Notes: generated by a model from the letters alone, not told the origin. A stretch of DNA of 64,000 nucleotides from Competibacter sp963695105 (GCA_963695105.1 CAVOGC010000008.1:1-64000); one strand, 5' to 3'; counted from the first letter of the stretch, positions 15,168 to 24,946 are shown. Made by a program: numbers and translations.

Positions 15168-15255
15168 CCAAACGATCAAACACGGACAAAAAAAGCGCTG
15201 TTCTTTCTATGGCGAACATTCTCCACCCAATAACACAAGCCGGCCGTCCGACGCT

Positions 15256-16398
15256 TCACCCCTGCCCCAACAATTCCGCAACCGCCGCCGCCGCCTGCCG
15301 GCTGGCATCGCAACGCAGTTGACCGTGCAGCGCGTCGAACTCCACCACCAACTCCGCGCGGGCAGCCGCATCGTCCAACCAGCGCAGCACCGCCGGACCC
15401 AGATTATCCACCGTCGCCGCATCCTGCACGAACTCCGGCGCCAATGTGCGTCCAGCCAGCAGATTGGGCAAGGCAAAATGCGAGACCGTCAGCAAGCGCC
15501 GGGCGATCCAGGCCGTCACCGGCGCCACCCGGTAGGCAACCACCATCGGCCGCTTGAGCAGCATTGCCTCCAGCGTCGCGGTCCCCGACGCCAGCAACAC
15601 CACATCGGCCGCCGCCATCGCCTCGCGGGATCGCCCCTGCACCAACGTCAGCGGTAACGTCGGAGCGCGTTCGGCCCGCATCGACTCCAACGCCTCGAAC
15701 AACCTGGGCGTCGCCGCCGGCAGCAGGAAATGCAACTCGGGCCGCCGCGCCCACAGCCAGGTTGCGGTATCCAGCAACAGCGGCCCCAACCGACCGACTT
15801 CACCTCCACGACTACCGGGCAACAAGGCAACGATGCGCGCCTCGGCCGGCATATCCAGATGCAACAATTGCCGGGCAGGCAAAGGATCGTTATGCGGGGA
15901 AATGTTATCGGCCAGCGGATGGCCGACAAAACGCACCGGCACGCCATGCCGCCGGTAGAACGCGGCCTCGAACGGCAGCAAGGTCAACATCAGATTGACC
16001 GACCGGGCGATCTTGCGTACCCGCCAAGGCCGCCACGCCCACACCGAAGGGCTGACGTAATGCACGGTCGGAATACCGCGAACCCGCAACCGACGCTCCA
16101 GACCCAGATTGAAATCGGGCGCGTCGATCCCGACGAACACCGCCGGCGGATCGGCGAGCAATTCCCGGTACAGCCGCCGCCGGATGCGCAGCAGCTCCGG
16201 CAGATGGCGCAAGACCTCCACCAGCCCCATCACCGCCAGCCGCTCCAACGGCGCCAGGCTACGCAATCCCTGCTCGATCATGCCGGGTCCGCCGATGCCG
16301 CTGAAGCGAGCGTGCGGGTAGCGCGCCTTCAAGGCGGCGATGAGGCCGGCGCCCAGCAAATCGCCCGACAGCTCGCCGGCCACCAGGGCGATGTGCAT
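15256..16398 (-). CDS. lpxB: Lipid-A-disaccharide synthase
   Basis: 380 residues, normal length. It joins UDP-2,3-diacylglucosamine and lipid X to form the lipid A disaccharide at the inner membrane. The start MHIALVAGELSGDLLGAGLI and the motifs FVGIDAPDFNLGLERRL, FVGHPLAD and LLPGSRGGEVGRL are diagnostic. It ends the lpxD-fabZ-lpxA-lpxB block. Downstream it is not followed by rnhB as usual but by the integron island. Confidence 0.97.
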   Translation of the reverse strand: MHIALVAGELSGDLLGAGLIAALKARYPHARFSGIGGPGMIEQGLRSLAPLERLAVMGLVEVLRHLPELLRIRRRLYRELLADPPAVFVGIDAPDFNLGLERRLRVRGIPTVHYVSPSVWAWRPWRVRKIARSVNLMLTLLPFEAAFYRRHGVPVRFVGHPLADNISPHNDPLPARQLLHLDMPAEARIVALLPGSRGGEVGRLGPLLLDTATWLWARRPELHFLLPAATPRLFEALESMRAERAPTLPLTLVQGRSREAMAAADVVLLASGTATLEAMLLKRPMVVAYRVAPVTAWIARRLLTVSHFALPNLLAGRTLAPEFVQDAATVDNLGPAVLRWLDDAAARAELVVEFDALHGQLRCDASRQAAAAVAELLGQG

Positions 16399-16410
16399 GA
16401 GTGGCGCGTT

Positions 16411-17184
16411 CTAGCGGACGATGCCGCTGCGCGAAGGCGCTGCCAGAAATTCGGCCAGAATCCCCAGCCGCGGCCATTCCATCGCCATTTCCCGAACCTT
16501 TTCGGTCGCCTCATCCAGGCGCATGTTGGAACGGTAGATCACTTTATAGGCGCGGCGGATCGCCTGAATCTCTTCATCGGAAAAACCACGGCGACGCAGC
16601 CCCTCGGCGTTGATGCCATAGGGTTCGGCACGATAGCCAGCCACGGTGACGTAAGGCGGCACATCTCGATGAACCCCACAGGCAAATCCGCAAAAACTAT
16701 GGATCCCCAGTCGGGTGAACTGGTACACCAGCGCGAACCCACCCAGCACCACGTCGTCGTCGATATAGACATGGCCCGCCAGCGACGCGCCGTTGGCGAA
16801 AATGGTCCGGTCGCCGACCACGCAATCGTGGGCGATGTGAACGTAGGCCATGATCCAGTTATCGTCGCCCAGCCGGGTCAGGCCGGCATCCTGCGCCGTG
16901 CCGCGATTGATCGTCACGAATTCGCGGATGGTGTTGCGGTCGCCGATCTCCAGGCGGGTCGGCTCGCCGCCGTATTTCTTGTCCTGCGGGATTTCACCCA
17001 GCGAGCTGAACTGATAAATCCGGTTGTCGCGACCGATCCGCGTCGGCCCCTGAATCACGACATGCGGGCCGATCCAGGTGCCGGCGTCAATCTCCACGTT
17101 CGGACCGATGATGGAAAAGGGACCGACCGTCACATCCGCCGCCAATCGAGCCGAAGGGTCCACCACGGCGCGCGCATCGATCAC
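16411..17184 (-). CDS. lpxA: UDP-N-acetylglucosamine O-acyltransferase
   Basis: 257 residues from the GTG at 17184, whose bases overlap the fabZ stop as GTGA; the family starts at this IDARAVVDPSA. First acyl transfer of lipid A synthesis, from acyl-ACP to UDP-GlcNAc. Left-handed beta-helix hexapeptide repeats run through the N-terminal two thirds. The catalytic His is in YVHIAHDCVVG, and the C-terminal helices have IQAIRRAYKVIYRS. An upstream in-frame start at 17208 would only overlap fabZ further. Confidence 0.97.
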   Translation of the reverse strand: MIDARAVVDPSARLAADVTVGPFSIIGPNVEIDAGTWIGPHVVIQGPTRIGRDNRIYQFSSLGEIPQDKKYGGEPTRLEIGDRNTIREFVTINRGTAQDAGLTRLGDDNWIMAYVHIAHDCVVGDRTIFANGASLAGHVYIDDDVVLGGFALVYQFTRLGIHSFCGFACGVHRDVPPYVTVAGYRAEPYGINAEGLRRRGFSDEEIQAIRRAYKVIYRSNMRLDEATEKVREMAMEWPRLGILAEFLAAPSRSGIVR

Positions 17185-17630
17185 AAGTCGATGCCCCGCT
17201 TGGCGCACATCAAATCGGCGCTCGCCGCCAGTTGGCCATCCACCTTCGCTTCGCAGACAAACTTGCCGATGCCGCGCTTGATACGCTCCAGCCGCACTTC
17301 CAGGATCAACTGGTCGCCCGGTCCAACCGGCCGCTTGAAGCGGGCATTATCCACCCCGACCAGGTAATACATCGACTGGTGATCCGGTCGCCCGCCGTCG
17401 CTCTTGAACGCCAGAATCCCGGTCGCCTGCGCCAGCGCTTCCAGGATCAGTACGCCGGGCATAATCGGTCGTTGCGGGAAATGGCCGAGGAAAAACGGCT
17501 CGTTGAAACTGACGTTCTTGAGGCCGGTCAGCGACTGCCCCGGCTCGATGGCCAGAACCCGGTCGACCAGTAAAAAGGGATACCGGTGCGGCAGGTATTC
17601 CAGAATTTCCTGAATATCCATCGGTTCCAA
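17181..17630 (-). CDS. fabZ: 3-hydroxyacyl-ACP dehydratase
   Basis: 149 residues from the TTG at 17630; an ATG three codons later (17621) is the alternative. GAGAGGA lies about eight bases before the TTG and about 17 before the ATG, favouring TTG. It dehydrates 3-hydroxyacyl-ACP in fatty-acid elongation and competes with LpxA/LpxD for substrate. Hot-dog fold motifs: LPHRYPFLLVDRV, NEPFFLGHFPQRPIMPGV with the catalytic His, and LILEALAQATGILAF with the Glu. Confidence 0.96.
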   Translation of the reverse strand: MEPMDIQEILEYLPHRYPFLLVDRVLAIEPGQSLTGLKNVSFNEPFFLGHFPQRPIMPGVLILEALAQATGILAFKSDGGRPDHQSMYYLVGVDNARFKRPVGPGDQLILEVRLERIKRGIGKFVCEAKVDGQLAASADLMCAKRGIDL

Positions 17631-17642
17631 AAACTTATCCTC

Positions 17643-18674
17643 TCAAACGGAGCCGTTTCGACTGATTTTTTTTTCCAGTGCCGCCACCCGCCGGAACAGC
17701 TCGTCCAGGCGACGCAGGCGGGCGCTGATCTTGTTCCAAAGCCGGTTCGGCTCCACCGCCAAACCCGAAGAGTAGGCGCCCGGCTCGGTGATGGATCGGG
17801 CCACCAGCGACATGCCGGTCACTTGCACGCGATCGGCGATTTCCAGATGGCCGGCGACGCCGACCCCACCGCCGAGCATGCAATGGCGCCCGATGCGGGC
17901 GCTGCCCGCGATGCCGACGCAACCGGCCAGCGCGCTGTGGGCGCCAACCCGCACGTTGTGGGCAATCTGAATCTGGTTGTCCAGCTTGACCCCTTCCTCG
18001 ATCACGGTATCTTCCAGGGCGCCGCGATCAACCGTGGTGTTGGCGCCGATCTCGACATCGTCGCCGATCCGGACCCCGCCGAGCTGCGGCACCTTGATCC
18101 AGCACCCATCCGGCCCGAGCGCCAGGCCGAAGCCGTCGCTGCCGATCACCGCGCCTGGATGCACCAGCACCCGACGGCCGATATGCACGCGGTGACAAAG
18201 GGTCACCTGCGCCACCAACCGTGTTTCGGCGCCCACCACCGCCTGCTCGCCGATTACGCAGTTGGGACCGACAGATACGCCCTCGCCCACCACCGCGCCG
18301 GCCTCCACCGTGCACTGCGGGCCGATCCAGGCGCTGGCCGCAACCTGCGCGGAAGGATCGACCCAAGCCGTGGGATGAATTCCGCCACGCGACCCAGCGG
18401 CTGGCGCGAACAATGCCGCCGCCCGGGCGTAGGCGACATGCGGGTTGGCGGCCACCAAAGCCGGCACCGAGCAGTACGCGGCGTCCTCGGGCGACACGAT
18501 CACGGCCGCCGCCCGAGTACAGGTCAGGAACGGGCGATAGCGCGGGTGGGTCAGAAAGCTGATCTGGCCGGGTTCCGCGCCGTGCAGGGGCGCCACGCCG
18601 GTGATGACCGTCGCGGCGTCGCACCCTTGCAAGCGGGCGTTCGCCGCCGCCGCCACTTCGCCCAGCGTGGTCAT
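17643..18674 (-). CDS. lpxD: UDP-3-O-(3-hydroxyacyl)glucosamine N-acyltransferase
   Basis: 343 residues. Third lipid A step, N-acylation of the glucosamine. The N-terminal uridine-binding domain (GVAPLHGAEPGQISFLTHPR) is followed by a long hexapeptide beta-helix (IHPTAWVDPSAQVAASAWIG onward). The catalytic-His region is LDNQIQIAHNVRVGAHSALA. The C-terminal helix is LWNKISARLRRLDELFRRV. Only 12 bases separate it from fabZ. Confidence 0.97.
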   Translation of the reverse strand: MTTLGEVAAAANARLQGCDAATVITGVAPLHGAEPGQISFLTHPRYRPFLTCTRAAAVIVSPEDAAYCSVPALVAANPHVAYARAAALFAPAAGSRGGIHPTAWVDPSAQVAASAWIGPQCTVEAGAVVGEGVSVGPNCVIGEQAVVGAETRLVAQVTLCHRVHIGRRVLVHPGAVIGSDGFGLALGPDGCWIKVPQLGGVRIGDDVEIGANTTVDRGALEDTVIEEGVKLDNQIQIAHNVRVGAHSALAGCVGIAGSARIGRHCMLGGGVGVAGHLEIADRVQVTGMSLVARSITEPGAYSSGLAVEPNRLWNKISARLRRLDELFRRVAALEKKISRNGSV

Positions 18675-18679
18675 CGGGG

Positions 18680-19183
18680 TTATCGCGTGAGGCGCTTCAG
18701 AACCTTGTCGGTGGCATCCACTTGCGGGCTGGCGTACAGCGTCGCGCTATCGTTGATGACCAGGTCGAAACCTTCTTCCTTGGCGACACTGTTGATCACA
18801 TCCAGCACCTGCTTCTGGAACTTGCCCAACTCCTCGTTGCGGCGCAGGTTGAAGTCCTCGCGGAATTCATCGCTGGTCCGCTTCAGCTCCCGGGCTTGAT
18901 TGCGGATGTCGCCCTCCAGATTGCGGCGCTGGCTGTCGCTCATCACCGCCCCATCCTTGGCCAGTTTCTCCTCCAGCCGGCGCAGCGACTTCTGCGCCTC
19001 GACCAAGCCTTTTTGCCGCGGCGCGAATTCCTGTTCCAGCCGCTTACTGGCCGATTCGGCTTGCGGCGCGCTGCTCAGAATCTTGGCGATACTGACGAAG
19101 CCGATTTTCAGATCGGCCGCCTGGACCAGGGAAAGAGGCAGCGCCAGAGCGGTCGCGGCCAACAACTTGCAGATCAGCTTCAC
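18680..19183 (-). CDS. skp: Periplasmic OmpH/Skp chaperone
   Basis: 167 residues from the GTG at 19183, chosen because GGAGGT lies six bases upstream and it gives a clean signal peptide (VKLICKLLAATALALPLSLV, cleavage after VQA). It carries unfolded outer-membrane proteins from Sec to BAM. The mature part starts DLKIGFVSIAKIL and has the long charged coiled-coil arms (KRLEQEFAPRQKGLVEAQ onward). It lies between bamA and lpxD as in E. coli. Confidence 0.94.
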   Translation of the reverse strand: MKLICKLLAATALALPLSLVQAADLKIGFVSIAKILSSAPQAESASKRLEQEFAPRQKGLVEAQKSLRRLEEKLAKDGAVMSDSQRRNLEGDIRNQARELKRTSDEFREDFNLRRNEELGKFQKQVLDVINSVAKEEGFDLVINDSATLYASPQVDATDKVLKRLTR

Positions 19184-19248
19184 TCGATAACCTCCATTAA
19201 AAATACCAATATACATCATTAAGTTAAAAATAAGCCATCTATCCAGCA

Positions 19249-21537
19249 TCAGTTAAACGGCACGCCAAAGGAGAACTGGAAAACCTCCGTCTCATCGTCC
19301 GGCTTATCGTTGAGCGGAGCAGCGACGCTCACCGCAATGGGTCCGAGCGGGGACAACCACAACCCGGCAATACCGACCGAATAGCGCAGGTCGCTGGCGT
19401 CGAAATCACTCGGAGTTGCGAAGACATTGCCGACATCGAAGAACGCCGCCATCCGCACGTTTTCCGATTTTTCCAGGAACGGCACCGGCAGAATCATCTG
19501 TGTATTGGCGACGGTCTTGAACGCACCGCCGCTCGGTTCGTTATTGCTGTAGCGGGGACCCAGCGTATTGGACTTGTAACCCCGCACCGACCGCAGGCCG
19601 CCCGCATAAAAATTTTCGAAAAAGGGCAACCCGTCGGAATTACCGTAACCGTCGCCATAGCCGATATCCGCCCCAAGCGTCCAAGTCAGCCACCGGGCAA
19701 AGGGGTAGTACACCACCCCCCGGTAGCTGAGCTTGTAGTATTCAGCGTCGCTGCCCGGCACGGCGAGTTCGGCCGAGATTTGATTCAGGCTGCCGCTGGT
19801 CGGAAAAATAATCCGGTTGCGGCTGTCCCGCGCCCAACTGGCATCCAGTTTGAATTCGTTGAAGGTGTCGCCGTTCTGCCTGATATATTCCAGGATTTCA
19901 ACGGGCGTGCCGGTCGTCGTGTCGATCGTAATATGATCGTAGCCGGGCAGCAGCAGCAGCGTATCGAATTCGTTAAGCGGGAACCCGAAACTGACCTGGG
20001 CGCCGTAGCTGTTGAGCACATAGTCGGCGGTGTTGACCTGCGCGGCGTCGATATCCCGATAGTAAAGCCGGAACCCGCGGCTGATACCGTCCGGCGTATA
20101 GTAGGGATTGTTATAGAAAAGACTGTAGTTGGCGCCGGCATCGCTATTGTTGAGCACCAGGCTCATCTGGTTGCCGGTGCCGAGGAAATTGTTCTGGGTC
20201 ACGCTCGCGTTGAGCAACAAACCCGAATCCTGGCCGTAGCCGATGCCGAACAGCAGACTCCCCGACGGGCGCTCGACCACGGTGTAATTCACATCGACCT
20301 GATCGTTGGTTCCGGGCACGGCCGGCGTCTCGACGCTGACGCTTTCCAAATACTCCAGGCGCTGCAAGCGCGTCTTGGAGCGGTCGAGATCCTTGGTCGA
20401 AACCCAGGCGCCTTCCGCCTGACGCAGTTCCCGCCGCAGCACTTCGTCCTGGGTTTTGATGTTGCCCTGAAAGTTGATGCGCCGCGCGTAAACCCGCTGG
20501 CCCGGATCCACCACGAAGCTCAAGGCGACTTTTCGGGTTTCGTCGTTGACTTGGGGGACGGTATTGATATTGGCGAACGCATACCCCTCCTCGCCCAGAC
20601 GCTCGCTCAATTTCTTGGTGGTTTCGGCCATCTTGGCGCGGGAAAAGGTTTCGCCCGCCTTGATCGTAATCAGCTCCCGCAAATCCTGCTCCGGGACCTC
20701 GCCGAAATTTCCGACCAGTTGGATGTCTTCAATGGTGTAGGGCTCACCCTCGGTGATGTTGATGGTGATGTAGACATCTTTCTTGTCGGGCGTGATCGAA
20801 ACCTGAGTGGAATCGACGTTGAACTTGAGATAGCCTCGATCCAGATAAAAGGAGCGCAACGTCTCGATGTCGGCCGCCAGCTTCTGCTTGGAATACTGAT
20901 CGTCCTTGCTGAAAAAGGACAACCAGCCGGTGGTGGAGGACTGCAACAGGCCCAGCAGTTCCTTGTCGCTGAAAGCCTGATTGCCGACGATATTGATCTG
21001 GCCAATGCTGGCCACCGCGCCTTCCGAAATCTCGATGGTGATGGCGACTCGATTGCGCTCCAGAGGCCGCACCTGACTTTCGATCCGCACCGCGTAACGG
21101 CCACGGCTGTAATACTGTCGCAGCAGTTCCTGTTCCACCTTGTCGAGCAGGGAGCGATCGAAGACCCGGCCCTCGACCAGACCGACCTCGGCCAGCGCCT
21201 TCTTCAGGTCGTCGGTGCTGATATCCTCATTGCCGGTGATCCGAACCTCGGAAATCGCCGGCCGCTCGGTCACGGTCACCACCAGCACATTGCCTTTGCG
21301 TTCCAGGCTGACATCGGTGAAGAATCCGGTCTTGAACAGCGCGCGGATGATTTCCGGATATTCCTGCTCGGAAACCGACGAACCGACCTGTACCGGCAGG
21401 TAGTTGAACACGGTGCCAGCGGAAATGCGCTGCAAGCCATCGACCTGGATGTCCTGAACGACGAATTCGCCGGCTCGCGCCCCGCAGGCCGCGACCATCA
21501 GACCGAAAGAGAAAATCAGGCGGCGATACAATTTCAT
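19249..21537 (-). CDS. bamA: Outer-membrane protein assembly factor BamA
   Basis: 762 residues from ATG 21537 (MKLYRRLIFSFGLMV, signal peptide to about ARA). Essential Omp85 insertase. Five POTRA domains cover about residues 23-345 (FVVQDIQVDGLQRISAGTVF is POTRA1). The C-terminal 16-strand barrel contains the conserved GGLRSVRGY loop-6 motif, and the last strand is FQFSFGVPFN. An in-frame start at 21600 would overlap rseP and lacks the signal sequence. Confidence 0.97.
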   Translation of the reverse strand: MKLYRRLIFSFGLMVAACGARAGEFVVQDIQVDGLQRISAGTVFNYLPVQVGSSVSEQEYPEIIRALFKTGFFTDVSLERKGNVLVVTVTERPAISEVRITGNEDISTDDLKKALAEVGLVEGRVFDRSLLDKVEQELLRQYYSRGRYAVRIESQVRPLERNRVAITIEISEGAVASIGQINIVGNQAFSDKELLGLLQSSTTGWLSFFSKDDQYSKQKLAADIETLRSFYLDRGYLKFNVDSTQVSITPDKKDVYITINITEGEPYTIEDIQLVGNFGEVPEQDLRELITIKAGETFSRAKMAETTKKLSERLGEEGYAFANINTVPQVNDETRKVALSFVVDPGQRVYARRINFQGNIKTQDEVLRRELRQAEGAWVSTKDLDRSKTRLQRLEYLESVSVETPAVPGTNDQVDVNYTVVERPSGSLLFGIGYGQDSGLLLNASVTQNNFLGTGNQMSLVLNNSDAGANYSLFYNNPYYTPDGISRGFRLYYRDIDAAQVNTADYVLNSYGAQVSFGFPLNEFDTLLLLPGYDHITIDTTTGTPVEILEYIRQNGDTFNEFKLDASWARDSRNRIIFPTSGSLNQISAELAVPGSDAEYYKLSYRGVVYYPFARWLTWTLGADIGYGDGYGNSDGLPFFENFYAGGLRSVRGYKSNTLGPRYSNNEPSGGAFKTVANTQMILPVPFLEKSENVRMAAFFDVGNVFATPSDFDASDLRYSVGIAGLWLSPLGPIAVSVAAPLNDKPDDETEVFQFSFGVPFN

Positions 21538-21574
21538 AAGTACGTGGTTACCCCAAAGCCCGGGCGATTGGTTC

Positions 21575-22939
21575 TTATCCGATGATACGACTGAAGTCAT
21601 TGAACAGGGCCAGCCCCATCAACAGCAGCAAAACGGCGATCCCCATCTGCTGCCCCAGGTTCTGCACCGTTTCCGACAACGGGCTGCCCTTGATCAGTTC
21701 GATCAAGTAATACAACAGGTGGCCGCCGTCCAAAACTGGCACCGGCAGCAGGTTCAACACCCCCAAACTGATGCTGACCAGGGCCAGCAGCGACAAAAAC
21801 GCGATCAAACCGGCGCTGGCCGCCTGACCGGCGAACTGAGCGATGGTTAACGGACCACTGAGATTGTCCAGCGAGGCCTTGCCGATCAGCATCCGCCCCA
21901 ACATGCGCAGGGTCAGCAACGACATGTCCCAGGTTTTGCCGAGCGCCGCGCCGACCGCGTCCAGCGGGCCATAACGTACCACGACCCGCAAGCTCCGGGC
22001 GAGGTCTTCCGGCACATCGGCGACGGCGCCGATGAACCCGACCTGCTGGCCTTGCTCGTTTTCCCGCATATTGGGAACCAGTTCCAGCACCTGCTCGGCC
22101 CCCTCGCGCTCGATACGCACCCTGAGAGATTGGCCGGGATGCCGCTCGATCGCCTCGCGCCATTGCTGCCAGTCCGCAACGGATTTGCCGTCGGCCAGCA
22201 CGATGCGGTCGCCCGGTCGCAACCCAGCCCGCTCGGCCGCGCCGTCACGCATCACCTGACCGATCACCGCCGGCAACGCCGGTCGCCAAGGCGCCAGCCC
22301 AACCCGCTCAAAAACCTGCGCCGTATCGGCCAATCCCTGGATCTCGCCTGTGTCCAGCGTTCGGATTCGGGTCCGGTCGTCGGCGTCCAGCACTTCGACC
22401 TTGATCACCTCTTCGGCCATGGCCCGATCCACCAGCGCCAGCACCACCGCGCTCAGCGTCGGCGCCGGTTTACCGTCGATGGCCACCACCAGGTCGTCCT
22501 TGCGAAAACCGCCCGCCTCGGCCAGCGACCCTGGCCGCGGTTCGTCCAGCAGCGGTTTAACTCCCGGTATGCCAACCATGAACATGAAGGCATACGCGAG
22601 CACGGCGAACAGAAAATTAAAGGCGGGTCCAGCCAGCACGATGGCGATGCGCGAACCCACCGGCTGACGGTTGAAGGCCCGCTGCTGCTCGACCGGCGGC
22701 ACCTCGCCTTCGCGCTCGTCCAGCATCTTCACATAGCCGCCCAGGGGTAGCACGGCGATCACATACTCCACGCCGTCCCGGCCGAGCCGGCGCCAAAGCG
22801 GCCGACCGAAACCGATGGAAAACTTCAACACCTTGACGCCCAGGCGACGCGCGACCCAGAAATGACCGAATTCATGGACGGTGATCAACACTCCCAGGGT
22901 GACGATCAAAGCCAGAGCCGAAATCAGTGAATTGCTCAT
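21575..22939 (-). CDS. rseP: Site-2 intramembrane zinc protease RseP
   Basis: 454 residues from ATG 22939 (MSNSLISALALIVTLGV), with GGAGGT overlapping the dxr 3' end. Zinc site HEFGHFWVARRLG in TM1 and the second motif PVPVLDGGHLLYYLIE near the C-terminus. The membrane segment IVLAGPAFNFLFAVLAYAFM and two PDZ domains lie between. In E. coli it cleaves RseA to activate sigma-E and clears signal-peptide remnants. It belongs to the dxr-rseP-bamA block. Confidence 0.97.
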   Translation of the reverse strand: MSNSLISALALIVTLGVLITVHEFGHFWVARRLGVKVLKFSIGFGRPLWRRLGRDGVEYVIAVLPLGGYVKMLDEREGEVPPVEQQRAFNRQPVGSRIAIVLAGPAFNFLFAVLAYAFMFMVGIPGVKPLLDEPRPGSLAEAGGFRKDDLVVAIDGKPAPTLSAVVLALVDRAMAEEVIKVEVLDADDRTRIRTLDTGEIQGLADTAQVFERVGLAPWRPALPAVIGQVMRDGAAERAGLRPGDRIVLADGKSVADWQQWREAIERHPGQSLRVRIEREGAEQVLELVPNMRENEQGQQVGFIGAVADVPEDLARSLRVVVRYGPLDAVGAALGKTWDMSLLTLRMLGRMLIGKASLDNLSGPLTIAQFAGQAASAGLIAFLSLLALVSISLGVLNLLPVPVLDGGHLLYYLIELIKGSPLSETVQNLGQQMGIAVLLLLMGLALFNDFSRIIG

Positions 22940-22940
22940 C

Positions 22941-24140
22941 TTAAACCTCCAACGCCCGGGCGGCGATCCAGCCGTCGGCGACGGCCCGCGCCTGTAAGTC
23001 ACTATCGAGAATCGCCGCAAGTTCCCCGGCCGCGCTTACGGGCGCCTGCTCCAGAGTATGCTCCACCACGGCGGCGATGTCGGTGAAACGAATGCGCCGT
23101 TCGAGGAATGCCTGAACCGCTACTTCGTTGGCGGCATTCAGCACGGCCGGCGCGGTCCCGCCCGCTTCCAGCGCGGCGAAGGCCAGTCGCAAACAGGGAA
23201 AACGGGCAAAATCGGGCGCCTGAAATTCCAGTTTTCCCAGCCGGGCAAAATCCAGGAAAGTCACTCCGGAAGCCAGCCGCCGCGGCCAGGCCAAGGCGTG
23301 GGCGATGGGGGTGCGCATATCGGGATTGCCCAATTGCGCCAGCACCGAACCGTCCTGATATTCGACCATCGAGTGGATCACGCTCTGCGGATGCACCACC
23401 ACTTCGATCGCCGCCGTCGGGGCTTCGAACAGCCAGTGCGCCTCGATGACCTCCAGTCCTTTGTTCATCATGGTAGCGGAATCGACCGAAATCTTGCGGC
23501 CCATGCTCCAGTTGGGATGGGCGCAGGCCTGCTCGGGGGTGACTTCCGCCAGTTGCGCCAGCGGCGCGATTCGAAACGGCCCGCCGGAGCCGGTCAGTAG
23601 AATCCGGCGCACGCCGGCGGCGGCAAGGCCGGTGCGCGCGAAATCCGCCGGCAGGCATTGAAACACCGCGTTGTGCTCGCTATCGATCGGCAGCAGCTCC
23701 GCGCCGTGCTGGCGGATCGCCGTCATGAACAGCGGCCCGGCCATGACCAGCGCTTCCTTGTTGGCCAGCAGCACCCGCTTGCCGGCCCGCGCCGCCGCCA
23801 GGGTCGGCAGCAAACCCGCCGCGCCGACAATGGCCGCCATCACATAAGCGGCTTCGGGCAAGGTCGCCGCACGCTCCAGCCCGGCGACCCCGGCCAGCAC
23901 CTCGACCGACCGGCCCAGCGCCCGCAACCGCTCCCGCAACCGTTCGGCGGCGGCGGCATCGGCCAGAACCGCAACATCCGGTTCGTGCGTCAGGCACTGC
24001 TGGAACAGCGCCTCGACATCCCGGTGAGCGGTCAGGGCCACAACCCGAAAACGGTCGGGATGGCGTTGCAGCACATCGAGGGTGCTAACGCCGATCGAAC
24101 CGGTCGAACCCAGGATGGCGACCCCGATACGCTCGCTCAT
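22941..24140 (-). CDS. dxr: 1-deoxy-D-xylulose-5-phosphate reductoisomerase
   Basis: 399 residues. Second step of the MEP isoprenoid pathway, NADPH-dependent. NADPH motif GVAILGSTGSIGVSTLDVL at the N-terminus; catalytic and metal motifs LLANKEALVMAGPL, LPIDSEHNAVFQCLP and NWSMGRKISVDSATMMNKG. Start ATG overlaps the cdsA stop by 4 bases. It supplies precursors for UppS two genes upstream. Confidence 0.98.
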   Translation of the reverse strand: MSERIGVAILGSTGSIGVSTLDVLQRHPDRFRVVALTAHRDVEALFQQCLTHEPDVAVLADAAAAERLRERLRALGRSVEVLAGVAGLERAATLPEAAYVMAAIVGAAGLLPTLAAARAGKRVLLANKEALVMAGPLFMTAIRQHGAELLPIDSEHNAVFQCLPADFARTGLAAAGVRRILLTGSGGPFRIAPLAQLAEVTPEQACAHPNWSMGRKISVDSATMMNKGLEVIEAHWLFEAPTAAIEVVVHPQSVIHSMVEYQDGSVLAQLGNPDMRTPIAHALAWPRRLASGVTFLDFARLGKLEFQAPDFARFPCLRLAFAALEAGGTAPAVLNAANEVAVQAFLERRIRFTDIAAVVEHTLEQAPVSAAGELAAILDSDLQARAVADGWIAARALEV

Positions 24141-24946
24141 CCCCGCATTCCGTACAGCCCCAGCAGGAACACCGGCGTGGCGGCGGTCAGGCTGTCGACC
24201 CGGTCGAGCACGCCGCCGTGGCCGGGCAACAGCGTGCCGCTATCCTTCATGCCGCGCTGTCGCTTCAGCATGCTCTCGAACAGATCTCCGGCGATGGAGA
24301 AACCGACCGTCACCATGCAGACCGCCACGAACCAGGGCCAGCGCGCACCGATATCCAGCACCGCCGCGCCGGCCAGCGCGAACATGAGCGCGGCCATTCC
24401 GGCGCCCAGCGCCCCTTCCCAAGTCTTACCCGGGCTGATGGCGACCGCCAGCTTGCGCCGCCCCCAGCGGCGGCCGGCGAAATAGGCGCCGATATCGGCG
24501 ATCCAGACCAGCAGAAACAGGAACAACACATAGGCCGGCCCGAATTCGTCCCGCAACGCCATGAATGCCACCCAGGGCGCGGCCAGCACGATCACGCCGG
24601 TCGCCGCGACGGTCGCCGCGCGGTCCCGGCGTTCAGGGCGCGCGGCGTAGCGCCACATCCAAAATAGAGCATAGCACCAGCCGACCACCACGCAGCCCAG
24701 CAAACCGGCGACGAAGGCGGCGTTGCCCACCCACGGCCAGAGCGCCAGAATCAGGGTCAGCACCAGCCCACCGTACAGCAGGCGGTGACGCGGCCCGCTC
24801 AACCCCGCCAGCCCGGCCCATTCCCAGGCACCCAGCAGGATCACCGCCAGCAGCAGCAGACCGAAACCGGCCAGCGGCAGTTTCATCACCGCCCAGACAA
24901 CCAGCACGGCCAGCACGACCGCCGTCATGACTCGCTGTTTAAGCAT
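24137..24946 (-). CDS. cdsA: Phosphatidate cytidylyltransferase
   Basis: 269 residues from ATG 24946 (MLKQRVMTAVVLAVLVVWAV), overlapping the uppS end by eight bases. Makes CDP-diacylglycerol from phosphatidate and CTP in the inner membrane. About eight hydrophobic segments. The family signature is near the C-terminus: SPGKTWEGALGAGMAAL, then LKRQRGMKDSGTLLPGHGGV and LDRVDSL. Confidence 0.96.
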   Translation of the reverse strand: MLKQRVMTAVVLAVLVVWAVMKLPLAGFGLLLLAVILLGAWEWAGLAGLSGPRHRLLYGGLVLTLILALWPWVGNAAFVAGLLGCVVVGWCYALFWMWRYAARPERRDRAATVAATGVIVLAAPWVAFMALRDEFGPAYVLFLFLLVWIADIGAYFAGRRWGRRKLAVAISPGKTWEGALGAGMAALMFALAGAAVLDIGARWPWFVAVCMVTVGFSIAGDLFESMLKRQRGMKDSGTLLPGHGGVLDRVDSLTAATPVFLLGLYGMRG

